Shown here piece by piece: positions 60,673-64,000 of a stretch of DNA of 64,000 nt. The position numbers and the translations under genes are program-made. The number at the start of each line of letters is the position of its first letter. Position 1 is the stretch's first letter. Origin of the DNA: Sinonovacula constricta (taxonomy: Eukaryota > Mollusca > Bivalvia > Cardiida > Solecurtidae). The notes below the pieces were generated by a model. It worked only from the letters and a program-made list of their open reading frames with translations. It made no database searches and had not been told where the DNA came from. The DNA lies in the NCBI GenBank assembly GCA_007844125.1, contig CM017561.1:59805450-59869449 (forward strand), written 5' to 3'.

Positions 60673-63600
60673 TCACGGCCATTCCTGGTACTCCGGTAGG
60701 TTATCTGTAAACAAGCACAGAATGTCCCCATCATTCTTAAATGAAGCCAACATGAACAGCTTTTTTGAATACAGATCTTTGTTCAGGAAACCGCATTCTA
60801 GAAGCATATTACAGATTGTGTCATTCTTAAAATTTATGTCTAGTGAACGATCCTGGTTATGAAGTCGCATGTAAGATTGTTGATCAAAATGTGTGTAATC
60901 CTGGCCTTGAATCACAACGATGAATTGTTGGCAACTCTTTCGGTCTTCAAGCGGCAACAAATTACAAGGTTTTGTATCAGACAGCTTTACCTCAACTGTG
61001 TACTGTGTTTCCAAGATTTTGCAGAGGTGCTTGTGTCTTTTCCAGTGATTTTTTTGACACTTTTTTGAACAGTACCACGCTTTTTTACACTTGGAACATT
61101 TTTTCAAATTATTTGCTTTTTTATGACAATGACAGCATGTTGGCAACGTTAGTGGAGGCTGAATTAAATGCTGGGCCTTTCTGTTGTTGTTTTGAAACAC
61201 ATTTCTCGAAGTTATTATTGGTGGCTTAGTGTACAATTTTACTTCTTCATCCTTGTTTCTGACCACATCTTTGTCAATTATTATGGGTAGAATCTTAAAT
61301 GGTGGACCATTCTGGTCATGAATCGTATTGCCATCTACTTGCACCGTGGCTGAGTAATTATGTCCAACCAGAATACCCCCAAACTTATTTTCATATATGT
61401 TATTGTTCAGAACTTGAGCTGATGACCTTGACTGTATCATTATACCCCAACGCAAGTTTTCAAATATGGAGTTTCCTATCACCTGGTACACCCCACCATT
61501 CAATGAAATACCTGACAAGCCATTGTGACCTATTCCGTTGTCTTTAATTTGTGTGTTTGACACATCAATTGGAGCATATTCTTTCTTACAGATTTTCGAT
61601 TCATCAGTGAGACATTTTGCAGAAGCTAAAATTCCTTCCTTACCATTCTCACAGACAAAATTTCCAGACACAATTCCTTTCCCATTTAGCCCAAAATAAA
61701 TTCCATGTACTTGATTTTTTATTATGAAACTATCCTTCACACTCATAAAACCCCCATTATCAACTGTTAGTCCAGAGTCACAAACAAATCGTACTATAGA
61801 TAGTTTTATTTCAAGAATTGATCCTTCTCCAGACACAACTGCTCCTCCTCCACCACATTTGTCAAATATACAGCCATCCAGATAAACCTTTCCTTGATTG
61901 CAACAGATGAGTCCACTAGAACCTTTAATACCAATTTTTTTGCATTTTTCCGGATCAACACATCCTACTCCAAAATCACAACATGGACATTGTTTACAAG
62001 CCTTCATTCCATTAAAAAATATGCACCTGTCAAATGTAGCAAGAACATTTGGAGAGGCTACAGTTACAGAACCATTTCCCTCAAATACGATATTTTCAAA
62101 ATGTACACTTAAGGTTTTCTCTGCCTCATCTTCAAGCAAAGTTATTGTTAGGGCATTTCCAACTTGAATCTTTACATCATCATCTATTCCAACCACTTGA
62201 ACATTTCTTACCATTTTGAAATTTTCGAGCTTATACACTCCCTTCTTTAACAAAAGAGTCATAAAAGGATGCTCAAGATGGGTAATAATCATACTTAAAT
62301 TATTAGATGGTTCCAGAACATTGTACAGTACAAGTGGATAGGAAACTTTCATTTCATGTTGATGAAGCACTACAGGGTTTAATTTAGCAGCCACAGCGGC
62401 CGCGGCCAAGCCAACAAATTTCCATGAATTTTCTATCTCGTTCTGTTTAATCAAACCTGCAATGGCATAGGCTTTCCAACAAAATGGATTGAACTGGTTT
62501 GGATTCTGCTTTATGCTATCTTTTGCATCACGAAGAGCAAATGAATAATTGTGGAGTTTAAGATGAGCCAAGCTTCTATTTGAAAAAAGCCTCCAGTCCA
62601 CTGAATTTACATAAGAAGCTCGTATTGCCTCAGAATAATACTGGATGGCATTGGAGTATTCTTCTCTCCGAAAAGCATGGTTACCTTTCTGTCTTAAAGT
62701 TTCTATATCCAATAGATTACCAGTTACAGTTTCATTGTCATGATTGTCTTGTGTACTTGCCATGCATTCTCGTAATATTTTACAATCTTCAACATAAAGA
62801 GGCAGCTTTATACTTGTCAGTTCACTGAATTGTTCTTTTGGGATGTCAAGAGATGTCAAAACAGAAAGCATTTCCTTTTGCTCTGCAAATGCTTGGTTTT
62901 GATTCTGGTGAACACTGTGATAAACAGCAGAAGTCTGACACAGATAGACTGATTCAATGTTAAGAAGAAGGTTTTGAAATTCGGTATTCGCTTGAACAAA
63001 CTTAGTGACATGGTTTCTTAAGGAACTGCTATTCACTGCAAGTAGACCCCACAAGAAAAGGGATCCCCTTCTTTTACTGATGTCCACATCAACACAAAGC
63101 ATTTCATGTGGCCTTTTGGTGATTTTCAAGGCTGAATTTATCATGCGTATTGCACTTTCCATGACAAAACGTTGATGCTCTTTATCTTGTATAGTATCTC
63201 TTACAACTTCCTGCACCAGTCGATGTATTGACAAAAGGTTTTTGTCTTTTTGCTGGAACAAGCTGAATCTTGTCAAGATTGAGATGATCTGTTTGACGCC
63301 AACTGCATCTGATAAGGCATTATTTAAAGTTTCCTCATTAACTCTTGGTTCACCACTGTTGAATATTTCAATTGGAATCAAGTCACTATAAAGGAAAGAT
63401 GAAATCTGCATGACAGTATATGCAGCATTACCAAGACCTTCCTCCTCTGAATGCTTCAAAATATAATCAAAGTTCAATCGCCAAGTAGTTTGAACTGTTT
63501 GGCGCATTTTTTCAGTTGCAAAACTTGACCTGGCACTTTTCGGTAATTTTAGTCTTATTGCTTTAAACTTATCAGTATATTCCTTAAACGAGCAGTTCAA

Positions 63601-64000
63601 ATTCTTGATATGAGCTGCTGCCTGTTCTAGTGCAAGAGGCAGTCCGGCTAGTTCAGTAGCAAGTTCTTCTAAGCTGTCTTGGTCACAGTCGTTATTACTC
63701 TTTCCTGACCGCTGCCGGAGAAACTCGATACTTTGTTGTTTAGTTAGAACATTAACAACAACACAATGTTCTTCCTCTATCTGAAATTCCCCATTGACTT
63801 CTTTTGGTTCTCGTCTTGTGGTAAGTATTGTGTGTCCTTTTGATTTTCTTGGCCAAACCCCTGATATCAACTCTTTTGCTGTTTTTGAAATCTCGTCACA
63901 ATCAAGGTTGTCTATGACCAACAACCATCTCTGTTCTAATGAAGACAGCCATTTAAGAACTTTGTAAAATGTGTCCCGAAATTCACATCCCTCCATCCCA
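60673..64000 (-). CDS. STAND (NB-ARC) NTPase with TPR, right-handed beta-helix and MYND zinc finger; 5' end outside the window
   Basis: One uninterrupted frame of at least 1,107 codons, read from the window edge to TGA at 60673-60675. Positions count from the Met at 63996, which is internal. The NB-ARC core shows Walker B WLLVIDNLD (24-32), the sensor strand TILTTRR (56-62) and GLPLAL (118-123). A winged-helix region ends in IHRLVQ (257-262), the MHD-like position. TPR helices lie at about 430-540 (LRQKGNHAFRREEYSNAIQY). A right-handed beta-helix spans about 550-945, with repeated short strand-turn units such as GISLNGGVYQVIGNSIFEN, and a Cys-rich insert at 667-685. A MYND finger occupies 954-992: C954/C957, C967/C970, C976/C980, H988/C992. 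The Walker A and any N-terminal effector domain lie beyond 64000. STAND proteins are ATP-switched signalling hubs; the beta-helix may sense or scaffold and MYND usually binds proline-rich peptides. No function is demonstrated. The stop codon is about a dozen bases from a mobile element that therefore supplies the 3' UTR. Confidence 0.88.
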   Translation of the reverse strand, partial: GMEGCEFRDTFYKVLKWLSSLEQRWLLVIDNLDCDEISKTAKELISGVWPRKSKGHTILTTRREPKEVNGEFQIEEEHCVVVNVLTKQQSIEFLRQRSGKSNNDCDQDSLEELATELAGLPLALEQAAAHIKNLNCSFKEYTDKFKAIRLKLPKSARSSFATEKMRQTVQTTWRLNFDYILKHSEEEGLGNAAYTVMQISSFLYSDLIPIEIFNSGEPRVNEETLNNALSDAVGVKQIISILTRFSLFQQKDKNLLSIHRLVQEVVRDTIQDKEHQRFVMESAIRMINSALKITKRPHEMLCVDVDISKRRGSLFLWGLLAVNSSSLRNHVTKFVQANTEFQNLLLNIESVYLCQTSAVYHSVHQNQNQAFAEQKEMLSVLTSLDIPKEQFSELTSIKLPLYVEDCKILRECMASTQDNHDNETVTGNLLDIETLRQKGNHAFRREEYSNAIQYYSEAIRASYVNSVDWRLFSNRSLAHLKLHNYSFALRDAKDSIKQNPNQFNPFCWKAYAIAGLIKQNEIENSWKFVGLAAAAVAAKLNPVVLHQHEMKVSYPLVLYNVLEPSNNLSMIITHLEHPFMTLLLKKGVYKLENFKMVRNVQVVGIDDDVKIQVGNALTITLLEDEAEKTLSVHFENIVFEGNGSVTVASPNVLATFDRCIFFNGMKACKQCPCCDFGVGCVDPEKCKKIGIKGSSGLICCNQGKVYLDGCIFDKCGGGGAVVSGEGSILEIKLSIVRFVCDSGLTVDNGGFMSVKDSFIIKNQVHGIYFGLNGKGIVSGNFVCENGKEGILASAKCLTDESKICKKEYAPIDVSNTQIKDNGIGHNGLSGISLNGGVYQVIGNSIFENLRWGIMIQSRSSAQVLNNNIYENKFGGILVGHNYSATVQVDGNTIHDQNGPPFKILPIIIDKDVVRNKDEEVKLYTKPPIITSRNVFQNNNRKAQHLIQPPLTLPTCCHCHKKANNLKKCSKCKKAWYCSKKCQKNHWKRHKHLCKILETQYTVEVKLSDTKPCNLLPLEDRKSCQQFIVVIQGQDYTHFDQQSYMRLHNQDRSLDINFKNDTICNMLLECGFLNKDLYSKKLFMLASFKNDGDILCLFTDNLPEYQEWP

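Noticed and set aside
60303..60734. 143-codon minus-strand frame
   Set aside because: It runs through the tandem-repeat element in another frame than the STAND gene, and its sequence repeats with the units.
1..64000. CRISPR array or bacterial-type operon
   Set aside because: No regularly spaced short repeats with unique spacers. Introns and SINEs show a eukaryotic nuclear genome.

Overview
The window looks like nuclear DNA from a mollusc, most likely a bivalve. It is AT-rich and gene-poor, its genes have introns, and it is crowded with tRNA-derived SINEs, hAT and pogo-type MITEs, and a roughly 147-bp tandem-repeat element typical of bivalve genomes. There are no operons or bacterial-type signals. 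The taxonomic call is an inference from gene and repeat style; no species is claimed.

Layout. 1-6.6 kb: non-coding DNA with a 5'-truncated SINE, a decayed non-LTR retrotransposon of the restriction-like-endonuclease (R2-like) type, microsatellites, and a hAT MITE inserted in a GTA microsatellite. 6.65-13.1 kb: a Bicaudal D (BICD) dynein-adaptor gene with one visible intron and an apparent +1 frameshift in a poorly conserved linker. 13-37 kb: a long AT-rich desert holding SINE copies, minisatellites, a RecQ-like helicase first-exon fragment bracketed by a 38-bp inverted repeat, and a possible alternative last exon of BICD. 37.7-38.9 kb: a hAT transposase fragment and a pogo/Tigger-type MITE.

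40.5-46.3 kb (minus strand): a universal stress protein gene, assembled here from four short exons with consistent splice phases, ending in six natural histidines. 46.7-50.2 kb: an almost complete hAT transposon (ZMYM/THAP0-like transposase, two exons) with one in-frame stop. 50.7-53.8 kb: a full-length SINE and a degenerate minisatellite. 53.8-56.1 kb: a foldback element of about 2.3 kb whose two arms each carry an identical 48-codon THAP-like zinc-finger ORF in opposite orientation. 56.4-58.3 kb: a small palindromic MITE and a weak candidate membrane-protein exon.

59.7-64 kb: a tandem-repeat mobile element ending about a dozen bases beyond the stop codon of a large minus-strand gene that runs off the window. 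That gene encodes at least 1,107 residues in one open exon: NB-ARC/STAND NTPase, winged-helix region, TPRs, right-handed beta-helix, C-terminal MYND zinc finger. This architecture is the strongest candidate for an undescribed system here; it resembles an NLR-type sensor in which a beta-helix replaces the usual LRR or WD40 sensor.

The host genes (BICD, universal stress protein, STAND protein) are independent units with no evident functional link. The rest is mobile-element biology at different stages of decay.
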